Positions 4,940-12,451 of a stretch of DNA of 13,216 bases are shown in pieces (position 1 is the first letter of the stretch; each line of letters starts with the position of its first letter). A model generated the notes under the pieces. It saw only the letters and a program-made list of their open reading frames with translations. It was not told the origin of the DNA and ran no database searches. The translations under genes were made by a program, and so were the position numbers. This DNA is from DASZZY01 sp036260395 (GTDB lineage: Bacteria > Actinomycetota > UBA4738 > CALAEC01). Location: NCBI GenBank assembly GCA_036260395.1, contig DASZZY010000032.1, positions 1-13,216 of the forward strand, given 5' to 3'.

Positions 4940-7900
4940 GTGAGCGAGAGCCTATCCGTGCTCGGGACACTGGCGGGGACGTGGTTCCACGAGGCGTTCG
5001 GCGAACCGACCCCGGCTCAGGAGCTGGCGTGGCCGGCGCTGGCGCGGGGGGAATCGGCGCTGGTGGTGGCCCCGACGGGATCGGGGAAGACGCTGGCCGC
5101 GTTCCTGGTGTTCCTCGACCGGCTGGCCCGGGAGCCACCGGAGGGGGGCGGCGTCCGCGTGCTCTACGTCTCGCCGCTCCGGGCCCTCGGAAACGACGTT
5201 CACCGAAACCTGGAGGTGCCGCTGGCCGGCATGGGCGAGGTCGCCGGCCGCCTCGGTGAGCCGGCGCCGTCCATCAGGACCGCCATCCGCTCCGGCGACA
5301 CGCCGCGGGCCGAGCGCGAGCGCCTGGTCCGCCACCCCCCAGAGGTCCTGATCACCACGCCGGAGTCGCTGTACCTGATGCTGACGTCGGAGCGCGCGGC
5401 CCGGACGCTGGCCACGGTCGAGGCGGTCATCGTCGACGAGGTCCACGCCCTGGCGCCCAACAAGCGCGGCACCCACCTGGCCGTGTCGCTGGAGCGGCTG
5501 GCGTGGCTCGCCGGGCGCCCGCTCCAGCGGGTGGGGCTGTCCGCCACGGTGCGGCCGGCGGAGCGGGTCGCGGCCTGGCTCGGCGGCCGGGAGGACGGCC
5601 GCCCGAGGCCCGTCCGCGTCCTCGACGCCGGCGGCCGGAAGGAGATCGACCTGCTGGTCGAGGCCCCGGTCGAGGACTTCCGCGAGCTCCCCGGCCCCAG
5701 CGTGTGGCCCAGCGTGTTCGACGAGCTGGTCCGGCTGATCCGCTTGCACCGCTCGACGCTGATCTTCGTGAACAACCGCGCGCTCGCCGAGCGGGTGGCG
5801 GCCCAGGTGAACCTCCGGGCCGGCGAGCAGGTGTGCCGCGTCCACCACGGCAGCGTGTCGCGCGAGAAGCGCCTGGAGGCCGAGGAGCTGCTCAAGGGCG
5901 GGAAGCTGCCCGCCATGGCCGCCACCTCCTCGCTGGAGCTCGGCATCGACATCGGCTCGATCGACCTGGTGGTCCAGATCGAGAGCCCCAAGAGCGTGAC
6001 GGCGGGTCTCCAGCGGGTCGGCCGGGCCGGGCACCTGGTGGGCGAGGTGGCCTCCGGGAGGGTGATCCCCAAGACCCGGCCGGACCTGCTCGACGCGGCC
6101 GCCGTGGCCCGGGGGATGCTCCGCCGGGAGGTCGAGGAGACCCACGTCCCCGAGGGGTGCCTCGACGTGCTGGCCCAGCAGCTGGCCGGCACGGCGTGCG
6201 CGGGCCCGTGGACCGCCGGGGAGCTCCTCGAGCTGGTCCGAGGGGCGGACCCGTACCGCGCCCGGTCGAGGTCGCGGTTCGAGGCGGTGCTCGGCATGCT
6301 GGCGGGGAGGTACCCCGCCGCGCGGTTCGGCGAGCTCCGGCCGCGCGTGGTGTGGAACCGCGAGACCGGCGAGGTACGGCCGCGCCCCGGCACCCGGATG
6401 CTGGCGGTGACGAACGCCGGGGCGATCCCGGACCGAGGGTACTACCGGGTGATCCACGTGCGGACCGGGGCCCGGCTCGGTGAGCTCGACGAGGAGTTCG
6501 TGTTTGAGGCTCGGCCCGGCGACGCGTTCGTGCTGGGCTCCGCGGTGTGGCGGATCGAGGCGATCGAGCGCGACGAGGTCCTGGTCAGCGAGGCGCCCGG
6601 AGCGTTCCCGTCCATCCCCTTCTGGCACGGCGAACAGCCGGGCCGGCCCTACGAGCTCGGCATCCGGGTCGGCGAGTGGCTCCGGGAGTGCTCGGAGCGC
6701 CTCGACGAGCCCGACTTCGTGGACCGCCTCCGCGAGGAGTGCGCGCTCGGGGAGCGGGCGGCGCTCAACCTGCGGACGTTCCTCCTCGACCAGCGGGACG
6801 CCATCGGCGAGCTGCCGTCGGACCGCCTGGTGGTGGTGGAGGAGTTCGACGACGAGCTCGGCGACCGCCGGCTGATCGTCCACTCCCCGTTCGGCTCCCG
6901 GGTACACCACGCGTGGATGCTGGCCGTGCGGGCGCGGATCCGTGACGCGGAGAACCTGGACGTCGAGGGCGTCGCGGTCGACGACGGCTTCATGCTCCGG
7001 TTCCCGGGCCGGGAGGGCCCGGTGCCCGTCGACCTCGTCACCGACCTCCCCTCCGACGAGGACCTGGACGAGCTGCTCCTCCGCGAGCTCCAGATCTCGC
7101 CGCTGTTCGGGGTGCTGTTCCGCGAGAGCGCCGCCCGGGCGCTGCTGCTGCCGCGCCGGGGGCCGGACCGCCGGACGCCGCTGTGGCTCCAGCGGCTGCG
7201 CTCGGCCGACCTCCTCCAGCTGGTGCGCCGGCTCGGCGACTTCCCCGTGCTGCTGGAGGCGTACCGCGAGGCGTGGGACGACGTGCTGCGGGTCCGCGAC
7301 CTCCGGAAGGTGGCCGATGGGCTGTCCTCCGGCGAGATCGCCGTCCACCGGGTCACCCCCGAGGTGCCCTCGCCGTTCGCCATGCACTTCCTGTTCGACA
7401 TGAACATGGCCCTCCAGTACGTCGGTGACTGGCCGAGGGCCGAGTGGCGCAGCCAGCTCCTGGCCGTCGACCGTGACCTGCTGTCCCGGGTGGTCCGGCC
7501 CGACGCCCTCCGGGAGCTCCTCGACGAGCGGGCGCTGGAGGGGGTCGAGCACCTGCTCCAGCGGCTCGACGAGCGGTCTCGGCCGCGCGACCCCGACGAG
7601 CTGGCCGACGCCCTGGCCGCGCTGGGCGACCTCAGCGCCGAGGAGGTCCGGCGGCGGGCCGGTCCCCGGTGGAGGGACCTGCTCGACGCCCTGGTCGCCG
7701 ACGGAAGGGCCGTGCCCGTCGTCGTGGCCGGCGAGGAACGGTGGGTGGCGCGCGAGCACGAGCCCGAGTACCGGGGGCTGGAGGCCGGCGATCCCGACGC
7801 GGCGCTGACGGTCCTCCGCCGCCACCTCGCGGGGCGGGGGCCGGTGAGCGCCGTCGAGGTGGCCGTCCGGTACGGGATCGACGAGGAGCGAGCCGCCGCG

Positions 7901-9190
7901 CTGCTGACGGACCTCCAGGCCGGCGGCGACGTGGCGGCCGGGGAGTACCGGCCCGGTGGCAGCTCGCGCGAGTGGGTCGACGTCGACAACCTCCGCCGGA
8001 TCCACCGGGAGACGCTCCGGGTGCTGCGCAAGGACGTGGAGCCGGTCGATCCCCACCGCTACGCCGCGTTCCTCCTCGACTGGCACGGGGTCGGACGCGA
8101 GCGCGACCCGTCGGCCGGCGCGCTCCCCCAGGCGCTGGAGCGGGTGGCGGGGATCCCCGTGCCGGCCGCCTCGCTCGTCGCCGACGTGCTCGGCTGCCGG
8201 TTCGCCAACGGGAGCGAGGGGCGGATCGACGATGCGCTGGGGTCCCCGGAGCTCGCCTGGCAGGGCCTCCGGGGGCGCCGGGTCGCGGTGATGCGGCGCG
8301 ACGAGGTGGAGCTGCTGGCCCGCCCGCCCGACGAGGCTCCCGGCCAGGCCGCGCGCGACGTGGAGCGGGTCCTGGCGGAGCGCGGGGCCCTCTTCCTGTC
8401 GGAGATCGCCCGGGCCACCAGCCGCGACGAGGCCGAGGTGGTGCGGGGGCTGTTCGAGCTCGTGTGGGCGGGCCGGGCGACCAACGACGCCCCGACCGGG
8501 ATGCGCGAGCCCCGCCCACGGCCCGGGCGGCCGAGGGTCGCCGGGAGGTTCCCGGTCTACGGACGGTGGAGCCTGCTGCCGCCGCTGGCCGACGACCCGC
8601 CGGCGCGAGCGGAGGCCTGGGCCCGACGGCTCCTGGCGGCGTACGGCGTGGTGGCCCGGGAGATGGCCTCGGCCGCCGAGGTGCCCGTGCCGTGGGCCGC
8701 CGTGGCCGACGCGTTGTCCACGATGGAGGCCCGCGGCGAGGTCCGCCGAGGGTACTTCGTCCGGGGGCTATCCGGGATCCAGTTCGCGTCCGCCCGCGCC
8801 GTGGAGAAGCTCCGGCGCCCGGCCGAGGGCCGCTCGGCGCTCGTCGCGGCCGCCGACCCCGCGAACCCGTACGGGCCGCTGCTCCCGGTCGTCGGGGACC
8901 GCCCCTACCGGCTGCACCGCGTCCCGGGGGCATGGCTGGTCGTCGTGGACGGCCTCCCCCTCCTCGCCGCCGAGGCCGGGGGGCGGCGGCTGGTGCCGCT
9001 CGCCGCCGACGGGGTCCGCGCCGCCGTGAGCCTCCTACCGGAGCTGGCCCGGCGGCTCCCGGGCGGGCGGCTCGTGGTCGAGCGGTGGGACGGGCAGCCA
9101 GCGACGGCCGGAGAGGCGGCGGAGGCCCTGCTGGCGGCGGGCTTCTCCCGAGGCCCGAGGCGGATGACCTACCGGCCGCCGCTGCGGTGA
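4940..9190 (+). CDS. lhr: Lhr family ATP-dependent helicase
   Basis: This encodes 1416 residues, close to the about 1500 of full-length Lhr from E. coli and mycobacteria. Superfamily 2 motifs are complete: Walker A APTGSGKT (44-51), YVSPLRALGNDV (76-87), DEVH (166-169), LSAT (200-203), TLIFVNNR (273-280), ATSSLELGIDIGSIDLVVQI (328-347) and QRVGRAGH (358-365). The rest holds the winged-helix and beta-barrel parts of the Lhr core (to roughly 850) and a long C-terminal region. Mycobacterial Lhr is a 3'-to-5' ssDNA translocase and RNA:DNA unwinder; the C-terminal domain of some Lhr proteins resembles AlkZ-type tandem winged helices, and uracil-DNA glycosylase activity has been reported for it. 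The GTG at 4940 is 20 nt after mutY and matches the usual N-terminus (FGEPTPAQELAWPAL). Open frame upstream overlaps mutY and is not coding. Placement beside mutY fits DNA repair. Confidence 0.95.
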   Translation: MSESLSVLGTLAGTWFHEAFGEPTPAQELAWPALARGESALVVAPTGSGKTLAAFLVFLDRLAREPPEGGGVRVLYVSPLRALGNDVHRNLEVPLAGMGEVAGRLGEPAPSIRTAIRSGDTPRAERERLVRHPPEVLITTPESLYLMLTSERAARTLATVEAVIVDEVHALAPNKRGTHLAVSLERLAWLAGRPLQRVGLSATVRPAERVAAWLGGREDGRPRPVRVLDAGGRKEIDLLVEAPVEDFRELPGPSVWPSVFDELVRLIRLHRSTLIFVNNRALAERVAAQVNLRAGEQVCRVHHGSVSREKRLEAEELLKGGKLPAMAATSSLELGIDIGSIDLVVQIESPKSVTAGLQRVGRAGHLVGEVASGRVIPKTRPDLLDAAAVARGMLRREVEETHVPEGCLDVLAQQLAGTACAGPWTAGELLELVRGADPYRARSRSRFEAVLGMLAGRYPAARFGELRPRVVWNRETGEVRPRPGTRMLAVTNAGAIPDRGYYRVIHVRTGARLGELDEEFVFEARPGDAFVLGSAVWRIEAIERDEVLVSEAPGAFPSIPFWHGEQPGRPYELGIRVGEWLRECSERLDEPDFVDRLREECALGERAALNLRTFLLDQRDAIGELPSDRLVVVEEFDDELGDRRLIVHSPFGSRVHHAWMLAVRARIRDAENLDVEGVAVDDGFMLRFPGREGPVPVDLVTDLPSDEDLDELLLRELQISPLFGVLFRESAARALLLPRRGPDRRTPLWLQRLRSADLLQLVRRLGDFPVLLEAYREAWDDVLRVRDLRKVADGLSSGEIAVHRVTPEVPSPFAMHFLFDMNMALQYVGDWPRAEWRSQLLAVDRDLLSRVVRPDALRELLDERALEGVEHLLQRLDERSRPRDPDELADALAALGDLSAEEVRRRAGPRWRDLLDALVADGRAVPVVVAGEERWVAREHEPEYRGLEAGDPDAALTVLRRHLAGRGPVSAVEVAVRYGIDEERAAALLTDLQAGGDVAAGEYRPGGSSREWVDVDNLRRIHRETLRVLRKDVEPVDPHRYAAFLLDWHGVGRERDPSAGALPQALERVAGIPVPAASLVADVLGCRFANGSEGRIDDALGSPELAWQGLRGRRVAVMRRDEVELLARPPDEAPGQAARDVERVLAERGALFLSEIARATSRDEAEVVRGLFELVWAGRATNDAPTGMREPRPRPGRPRVAGRFPVYGRWSLLPPLADDPPARAEAWARRLLAAYGVVAREMASAAEVPVPWAAVADALSTMEARGEVRRGYFVRGLSGIQFASARAVEKLRRPAEGRSALVAAADPANPYGPLLPVVGDRPYRLHRVPGAWLVVVDGLPLLAAEAGGRRLVPLAADGVRAAVSLLPELARRLPGGRLVVERWDGQPATAGEAAEALLAAGFSRGPRRMTYRPPLR

Positions 9191-9200
9191 GTCACCGGGC

Positions 9201-9224
9201 GGCGCTGGGCCGGGCCTAAGCGCC
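9201..9224. terminator. Candidate bidirectional hairpin between convergent lhr and zinc-ribbon genes
   Basis: GGCGCT (9201-9206) pairs with AGCGCC (9219-9224), with further GGC/GCC pairing inside (9208-9210 with 9214-9216). It starts 10 nt after the lhr stop and includes the stop of the convergent small gene. No U tract follows on either strand, as is common for hairpins at gene ends in high-GC actinobacteria. Confidence 0.4.
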
Positions 9225-9374
9225 CCCGGGGCGGGCGGCCTCGGGGACCTCGATCCGGCGCTGGACCGCCCCGTCCTGGATCCACCGGGCGCCGCACGAG
9301 GAGCAAAGTCCCCTGCGGCTGTCCCCGATGACGATGATGACCCGGGCAGCCTGGCAGACGGGGCATGTCGGCAC
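9216..9374 (-). CDS. Small zinc-ribbon protein (52 residues), function unknown
   Basis: Two CxxC knuckles, CPVC (4-7) and CSSC (24-27), separated by 16 residues with a beta-rich RVIIVIGDSRRGL between them, form a typical zinc ribbon. GARWIQDG follows, and the tail is proline- and glycine-rich. The start is GTG at 9372-9374, with GGAGGGAGG ending 5 nt upstream; the open frame extends further upstream, but without a ribosome site or conserved-looking residues. Proteins of this size and shape bind nucleic acid or other proteins, yet nothing here shows which. It is transcribed toward lhr and follows psuG on the same strand after 108 bp, separated from it by a hairpin, so it is probably its own unit. 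Confidence 0.65.
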   Translation of the reverse strand: MPTCPVCQAARVIIVIGDSRRGLCSSCGARWIQDGAVQRRIEVPEAARPGGA

Positions 9375-9462
9375 GGTCGCCTCCCTCCTCCACGGCGCGG
9401 CGGGGAAATGTAGATGGTCGCAAGCCGATGCGTCGGTCGGACGACCGTTGTTTGACGGTTCC
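9375..9462. repeat. Intergenic region between psuG and the zinc-ribbon gene, with a 14-bp palindrome
   Basis: This stretch is less GC-rich than its surroundings. It contains the interrupted palindrome CGGTCG-GA-CGACCG at 9434-9447, a possible operator, and a weak minus-strand -10 candidate TACATT (9412-9407), about 33 nt before the GTG of the zinc-ribbon gene. No matching -35 is seen. The Shine-Dalgarno of the small gene is also here. Confidence 0.35.
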
Positions 9463-9486
9463 GTGACGATCATCCCGGATCGTCAC
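9463..9486 (-). terminator. Hairpin at the psuG stop codon, probable terminator
   Basis: GTGACGATC (9463-9471) and GATCGTCAC (9478-9486) form a perfect 9-bp stem with a 6-nt loop. The psuG stop codon (9483-9485) is part of the stem. There is no U tract. It would end the psuK-psuG transcript immediately after translation and separate it from the zinc-ribbon gene. Confidence 0.55.
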
Positions 9487-10370
9487 ACGGCGGACGCGAT
9501 CTCCGCGGCCAGGCGGGCGTTCGCCTCCAAAAGAGCCAGGTTGGCCTCCAGGCTCGCCCCGTCCGTCTCGTCGGCCAGGCAGGAGAGCAGAAAGGGGGTC
9601 AGCGCCTTCCCCACGACGCCACGGCGGGCGGCCCGCTCCGCGCACCGGGCCACCGCACCGGCCACGCGGTCCGCCGGCAGGCCCGCGCCCTCGGGGACCG
9701 CCTGGCAGACGACGATGGCGGACGGAGTCAGGAGCCGGCCGCGGGCCCGGACGACCTCGGCCACGGCGGCCGGGTCGTCCAGGCGGTGCTCGAGCGGGAT
9801 GCCGGCGTCGCGGACCACGAAGAACGGGAGCCGGTCGGCGCGGTAGCCGATCACCGCGACGCCGAGCTCCTCCAGCCGCTCGAGCGTGGCCGCGGGGTCC
9901 AGGATCACCTTGGGTCCAGAGCACACCAGTGTCACCGGCGTCCGGGCCAGCTCCCCCAGGTCGGCGGAGATGTCGCCCGTCCCCGGGTGGACCCCGCCGA
10001 TGCCACCGGTGGCGGCCACCTCGATCGCGGCCACGCCGGCCGCCCACACCGTCGCGGAGACCGTCGTGCCGCCGAGTCCCCCGCCGGCCACGGCAAGCGG
10101 CAGGTCGCGGCGCCCCACCTTGGCCGCGTCGTCCCCGGTGAGCCGCTCGAGCTCCTCATGGGTGGCGCCGACGCGGACCCGGCCGTCGTCGACCCACACC
10201 CAGGCGGGCTCGGCCCCCCCGGCCCGGACGGCGCCGTCCATGGCCTCGGCGGCGCGCGCGTTCCAGGGGCCGGGCAGGCCGTGGGACAGCACGCTCGTCT
10301 CCAGGGCCACCAGCGGGCGGCCTTCCTCCAGCGCCCGCTGGACCTCGGCGCCGAAGGCGATCGCCTCCAT
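9483..10370 (-). CDS. psuG: Pseudouridine-5'-phosphate glycosidase
   Basis: This encodes 295 residues, near the usual 300-310. PsuG cleaves pseudouridine 5'-phosphate to uracil and ribose-5-phosphate in the cytosol, breaking the C-C glycosidic bond. The sequence carries the family blocks LVALETSVLSHGLP (20-33), KVGRRDLPLAVAGGGLGGTT (84-103), ATGGIGGVHPGTGDISADL (120-138) and SGPKVILD (151-158). Glu24, Lys84, Asp137, Lys154 and Asn277 are positioned like the active-site Glu31, Lys93, Asp149, Lys166 and Asn289 of E. coli PsuG; Lys154 would be the residue forming the covalent imine with the ring-opened sugar. The ATG overlaps the psuK stop by one base (TGATG), so translation is probably coupled. 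Assignment is strong because sequence and partner gene agree. Confidence 0.95.
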   Translation of the reverse strand: MEAIAFGAEVQRALEEGRPLVALETSVLSHGLPGPWNARAAEAMDGAVRAGGAEPAWVWVDDGRVRVGATHEELERLTGDDAAKVGRRDLPLAVAGGGLGGTTVSATVWAAGVAAIEVAATGGIGGVHPGTGDISADLGELARTPVTLVCSGPKVILDPAATLERLEELGVAVIGYRADRLPFFVVRDAGIPLEHRLDDPAAVAEVVRARGRLLTPSAIVVCQAVPEGAGLPADRVAGAVARCAERAARRGVVGKALTPFLLSCLADETDGASLEANLALLEANARLAAEIASAV

Positions 10371-11266
10371 CACGCCCCGGGCCAGTTCGCCGCCGACGCC
10401 GCCGCCCGAGCGCCCGCCTCGCACGCGCGCCGCAGCGCTTCCTCGGGCTGTTCGCCGCGGACCAGGCCGGCCAGCAGCGCCCCGTCGAACGCGTCGCCGG
10501 CGCCGGTGGGGTCGACCTCGGCGACCGCCGGCGCCGTCGATGTCAGCGCGCGGCCGTCCCACGAGGCCGCAGCCCCCGCCGGGCCGAGCTTCAGCACCAC
10601 GATCGGGTACCGGGCCGACAGCGCACCGAGCAGCGTCTCGGGGTCCGCGGCGCCCGGGTCCTCGGGATCGCGGCCGGCCAGGGCCAGGGCCTCGTGGCGG
10701 TTCGCCAGGAGCATCGTCGCTCGCCCGGTGGCCTCCGCGAACCGCTCCGGGCCGTACTCCCGGAGCAGCGGCCACGACGCGGCGTCGATCGCCACGAGGC
10801 CGGCGTCGGCGCGGTCCAGGGCCGCACGGGCAGCCGGCTCGCTTCCCGGGTGGAACAGCAGGTAGCCGGAGACCAGGACGGCGCCGGCCCGCAGCCGGCC
10901 GGGGAGGTCCTCGGGGGACAGCCCGGCGTTGGCCCCTCGGCCGGCCACCATCGAGCGCTCGCCGGCCTCGAGGACGACGAGCATCGCCCCGGTGGGCTCC
11001 CCCGCGGCGACCGCGAGCGCGGCGTCCAGCCCACGCTCCTCGAGCGCGCGGCGGATCAGCCCGCCCGGAAGGTCGTCGCCGACCCGGCCGTGGAGGCGCG
11101 TCTGGGCCCCTGCGTCCGCGGCCCACGCCGCGGCGTTGGCCCCCGCGCCGCCGGGCCGGATGCGGACCCGCCCGTGGACGTCGCCGCCCCGCTTCAGCGC
11201 CCCGGCCGACACGGCGACGTCCACCATCACGTCGCCGACCACGATCACGTCCGGGGGGGCGTCCAC
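10370..11266 (-). CDS. psuK: PfkB-family sugar kinase, pseudouridine kinase by context
   Basis: This encodes 298 residues of the ribokinase/PfkB fold. Signature one, GGAGAN (39-44), and signature two, DPTGAGDAFDG (252-262), are intact, with catalytic base Asp258; the N-x-x-E motif is NRHE (189-192). PfkB sequence alone does not fix the substrate, but direct coupling to psuG (TGATG overlap) makes pseudouridine kinase by far the likeliest role: ATP-dependent 5'-phosphorylation that makes the PsuG substrate. The GTG at 11266 lies 7 nt after a minus-strand TATCGT box with no Shine-Dalgarno, indicating a leaderless mRNA. No pseudouridine transporter or regulator gene lies next to the pair; the neighbours on either side are unrelated. 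Confidence 0.85.
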   Translation of the reverse strand: MDAPPDVIVVGDVMVDVAVSAGALKRGGDVHGRVRIRPGGAGANAAAWAADAGAQTRLHGRVGDDLPGGLIRRALEERGLDAALAVAAGEPTGAMLVVLEAGERSMVAGRGANAGLSPEDLPGRLRAGAVLVSGYLLFHPGSEPAARAALDRADAGLVAIDAASWPLLREYGPERFAEATGRATMLLANRHEALALAGRDPEDPGAADPETLLGALSARYPIVVLKLGPAGAAASWDGRALTSTAPAVAEVDPTGAGDAFDGALLAGLVRGEQPEEALRRACEAGARAAASAANWPGA

Positions 11267-11273
11267 GGGCCGA

Positions 11274-11279
11274 ACGATA
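11274..11279 (-). promoter_or_regulatory. -10 box of psuK, overlapping the divergent -10
   Basis: On the minus strand 11279-11274 reads TATCGT, followed by 7 nt and the GTG of psuK. It shares two bases (11278-11279) with the plus-strand -10 at 11278-11283. The -35 position falls inside the divergent gene and does not match TTGACA. Confidence 0.5.
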
Positions 11280-11283
11280 TCCT
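11278..11283 (+). promoter_or_regulatory. -10 box of the histidine phosphatase cassette, leaderless
   Basis: TATCCT (11278-11283) is followed by 6 nt and GTG 11290. There is no room for a Shine-Dalgarno. The -35 position (about 11255-11260) lies in psuK and is G-rich without a match. Confidence 0.5.
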
Positions 11284-11289
11284 GTCGCC

Positions 11290-11925
11290 GTGGCCCTCCT
11301 ACTGCTGATCCGCCATGGCCTCACCGATGCCACCGGGAAGCGCCTCTACGGGCGTGGCGCGGGCGTCCACCTCTCGCCGAGGGGCCGCGACCAGGCCGAC
11401 CGCCTGGCCCGGCGGATCGGGGAGGTCCGGCTCGAGGCGGTCTACTCGAGCCCGCTCGAGCGGTGCCTGGAGACGGCCGAGCCCGTGGCCGGGGCGACGG
11501 GCCTGCCGGTCCGCACGCTGCCCGGCGTGCTCGAGGTGGACGTCGGGCGGTGGACCGGACGCACGTTCGCCAGCCTCCGCCGGACGAAGGGGTGGCGGCT
11601 GATCCACGAGACGCCGTCCGCCACGGCGTTCCCCGGCGGCGAGTCGCTGGCCGACGCCCAGCACCGGACGGTCGCGGCGCTCGAGGAGGTCGCCGAGCGC
11701 CATCCCCGGGGCGCGGTGGCGGTCGTGAGCCACGGGGACCCCATCCGCCTGGCGCTGGCGCACTACGCGGGGCTGCACCTCGACCTGTTCCGCCGGCTGG
11801 AGGCGGCCCCCGGCTCGGTGTCGGCCGTGGCGGTCGGGCGAGGGGAACCGCGCGTGCTCCGGGTCAACGACACCGGGGCGCTCGACGACCTAGCGCCACC
11901 TCGCGCCCGCGCGGTGCGAGGATAG
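11290..11925 (+). CDS. Histidine phosphatase (phosphoglycerate-mutase-like), MSMEG_4193 type
   Basis: This encodes 211 residues. The catalytic core of the branch-2H histidine phosphatases is complete: LLIRHGLTDA (5-14) with nucleophile His9, the HLSPRGRDQADRLA segment (27-40), SSPLERCLETA (53-63) with Arg58, general acid Glu82 in LEVDVGRWTG (81-90), and VSHGDPIR (146-153) with His148. Small-molecule phosphatases and mutases share this motif set, so the substrate is open. The following DUF3090 and SCO1664-like genes, with 4-nt spacing, mark it as the actinobacterial MSMEG_4193-type member of that conserved trio, which I recall lying near the mycothiol gene mshC in mycobacteria. The GTG at 11290 is 23 bp from the divergent psuK start and follows a TATCCT box. 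Confidence 0.85.
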   Translation: MALLLLIRHGLTDATGKRLYGRGAGVHLSPRGRDQADRLARRIGEVRLEAVYSSPLERCLETAEPVAGATGLPVRTLPGVLEVDVGRWTGRTFASLRRTKGWRLIHETPSATAFPGGESLADAQHRTVAALEEVAERHPRGAVAVVSHGDPIRLALAHYAGLHLDLFRRLEAAPGSVSAVAVGRGEPRVLRVNDTGALDDLAPPRARAVRG

Positions 11926-11929
11926 CGGC

Positions 11930-12451
11930 GTGCTGATCGAGCTCGATCCGGTGGATCGCCTCACCGCCGGCGCGGTCGGCGAGCCCGGCCAGCGGGTCTT
12001 CTACCTGCAGGCTCGCGGCAGCGACCGGCTGGTCACGCTCCTCGTCGAGAAGCAGCAGGTGGAGTTGCTGTCGGCCTCCCTGCTCGAGGTTCTGTCCCGA
12101 TCCGGACGGGCCACGGAGGGCGGCCCGGAGGGGGCCGAGATGGACCTCGAGGAGCCCGTCGTCCCCGAGTGGCGGGCCGGGCGGCTGTCGATCGGCTACG
12201 ACGAGGATCGCGACCTGGTGCTGCTCGAGGCCGAGGAGTACGTGGCCGAGCCGGCGGAGGGCGACCCCGTGCCGGACGAGCCGGGGCGCGCCCGGTTCTG
12301 GGCCACCCGGGAGCAGGCTCTGGGTCTGGCCCGGCACGGCGCCGAGGTCTGCGCCGCGGGCCGGCCGCGCTGCGAGCTGTGCGGGAACCCCATGGATCCC
12401 GAGGGGCACGTGTGCCCCGCGCTGGACGGGCACCGGGGGTGGGAGGGGTGA
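11930..12451 (+). CDS. DUF3090 family protein with C-terminal zinc-binding motif
   Basis: This encodes 173 residues. Early segments AVGEPGQRVFYLQARGSDRL (15-34) and VTLLVEKQQVELLSASLLEV (35-54) and a middle strand WRAGRLSIGYDEDRDLVLLE (81-100) are typical of DUF3090. The end RPRCELCGNPMDPEGHVCPA carries Cys148, Cys151, His160 and Cys162, a likely zinc site. The family is known to me only as a conserved actinobacterial protein of unknown function. The GTG at 11930 is 4 nt after the phosphatase stop and has no clear ribosome site, so translation probably depends on coupling. The stop overlaps the start of the next gene (GTGA). Confidence 0.82.
   Translation: MLIELDPVDRLTAGAVGEPGQRVFYLQARGSDRLVTLLVEKQQVELLSASLLEVLSRSGRATEGGPEGAEMDLEEPVVPEWRAGRLSIGYDEDRDLVLLEAEEYVAEPAEGDPVPDEPGRARFWATREQALGLARHGAEVCAAGRPRCELCGNPMDPEGHVCPALDGHRGWEG

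Noticed and set aside
4952..8086. Very long open frame antisense to lhr, and similar long frames at 1705-4032 (minus), 1929-4028 (plus) and 9483-11333 (minus, upstream of psuG)
   Set aside because: At this GC content stop codons are rare in shadow frames. Their translations are low-complexity Arg/Pro/Gly/Ala text, while the opposite or alternate frames encode recognisable families with ribosome sites.
9221..9233. CGCCCC-C-GGGGCG symmetric sequence
   Set aside because: It lies within the C-terminal codons of the zinc-ribbon gene, and a 1-nt loop cannot fold. Short GC-only palindromes are expected often here.
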